Positions 5,750 to 5,963 of a stretch of DNA of 5,963 nt are shown piece after piece (positions within the stretch are counted from its first letter, which is position 1; every line of letters begins with the position of its first letter). A model generated the notes under the pieces. It was not told where the DNA came from. It made no database searches and saw only the letters and a program-made list of their open reading frames with translations. Both the position numbers and the translations under genes were made by a program. The stretch lies in NCBI GenBank assembly GCA_001302725.1, contig LIZU01000090.1:1-5963 (forward strand), written 5' to 3'. The DNA is from a candidate division Zixibacteria bacterium DG_27. GTDB taxonomy: Bacteria; Zixibacteria; MSB-5A5; DG-27.

Positions 5750-5963
5750 TTACCCGGAGAGATATCTGTCGATTCCCTCGGCGGCGGCATGGCCGGCGGC
5801 GATGGCCTTGATCACGGTTTGAGGTCCGGTGACATCGTCCCCGCCCGCGTAAACACCCGGACGGTTAGTGGCCCCGCTCCTGTCGATGACGAAGGAGTTC
5901 CATTTCGAGATCTCCAGACCATGTCCTTCATGCAGGAACGATATGTCCGGCTCCTGGCTGATA
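5750..5963 (-). CDS. GltD/NfnB-like FAD-dependent NAD(P)H oxidoreductase, C-terminal 70 residues; 5' end outside window
   Basis: Only the C-terminus is visible; the first base at the right edge belongs to an incomplete codon. The segment NRPGVYAGGDDVTGPQTV, followed by IKAIAAGHAAAEGIDRYL, is the FAD-binding closing motif of the glutamate synthase small-subunit-like (GltD/NfnB) family. These proteins carry FAD and NAD(P)H sites and move electrons between pyridine nucleotides and FeS clusters. The TAA stop (5752-5750) is followed by one codon and then the in-frame ATG of the HdrA-like gene, whose first residues resemble the usual continuation of GltD-like proteins that are fused to HdrA modules. 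The two gene products probably form one complex and may derive from one gene. Substrate and NADH/NADPH preference cannot be judged from this fragment. Confidence 0.85.
   Translation of the reverse strand, partial: ISQEPDISFLHEGHGLEISKWNSFVIDRSGATNRPGVYAGGDDVTGPQTVIKAIAAGHAAAEGIDRYLSG

Overview
All supported genes lie on the minus strand, so transcription runs from right to left. The window suggests an anaerobic bacterium rich in iron-sulfur flavoenzymes and [FeFe]-hydrogenase-type proteins. Gene families and arrangement fit a clostridial, deep-branching actinobacterial or deltaproteobacterial lineage, but the sequence alone does not fix the taxon. GC content looks moderate by eye. No tRNA, rRNA, CRISPR array or insertion sequence was seen.

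Right part (5963 to about 3338): the window opens inside the C-terminus of a GltD/NfnB-like FAD-dependent NAD(P)H oxidoreductase. It is followed at once by an 802-residue HdrA-like flavoprotein made of two HdrA-type modules. The two reading frames are in phase and separated by a single TAA, one sense codon and an ATG. The N-terminus of the HdrA-like protein reads like the linker and Cys-rich domain that normally continues from a GltD-like domain. This therefore looks like one large electron-transfer flavoprotein split into two polypeptides.

Middle (3290 to 1153): three tightly packed genes follow. They encode a stand-alone DRTGG-domain protein, a GHKL-fold anti-sigma/serine-kinase-like ATPase, and an [FeFe]-hydrogenase-like protein. 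The last keeps all four H-cluster cysteines but has lost the catalytic proton-transfer cysteine and other active-site residues. The first pair overlaps by 8 nt and the second by 26 nt. The trio resembles sensory [FeFe]-hydrogenase signalling modules, and here it sits directly behind an Hdr-type flavoprotein. My working model is a redox or H2-responsive module that reports on, or controls, the flavin/FeS electron-transfer complex next to it.

Left part (1152 to 1): a 335-nt intergenic region holds a short relic-like open stretch with a three-fold 9-nt repeat. It also holds two operator-like dyads, a sigma70-like promoter, and a potentially structured leader whose last hairpin buries the ribosome binding site. 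It precedes a GTG-started sugar-nucleotidyltransferase that runs off the left edge. That gene is probably the N-terminal part of a mannose-1-phosphate guanylyltransferase/phosphomannomutase-type protein and is probably a separate transcription unit.
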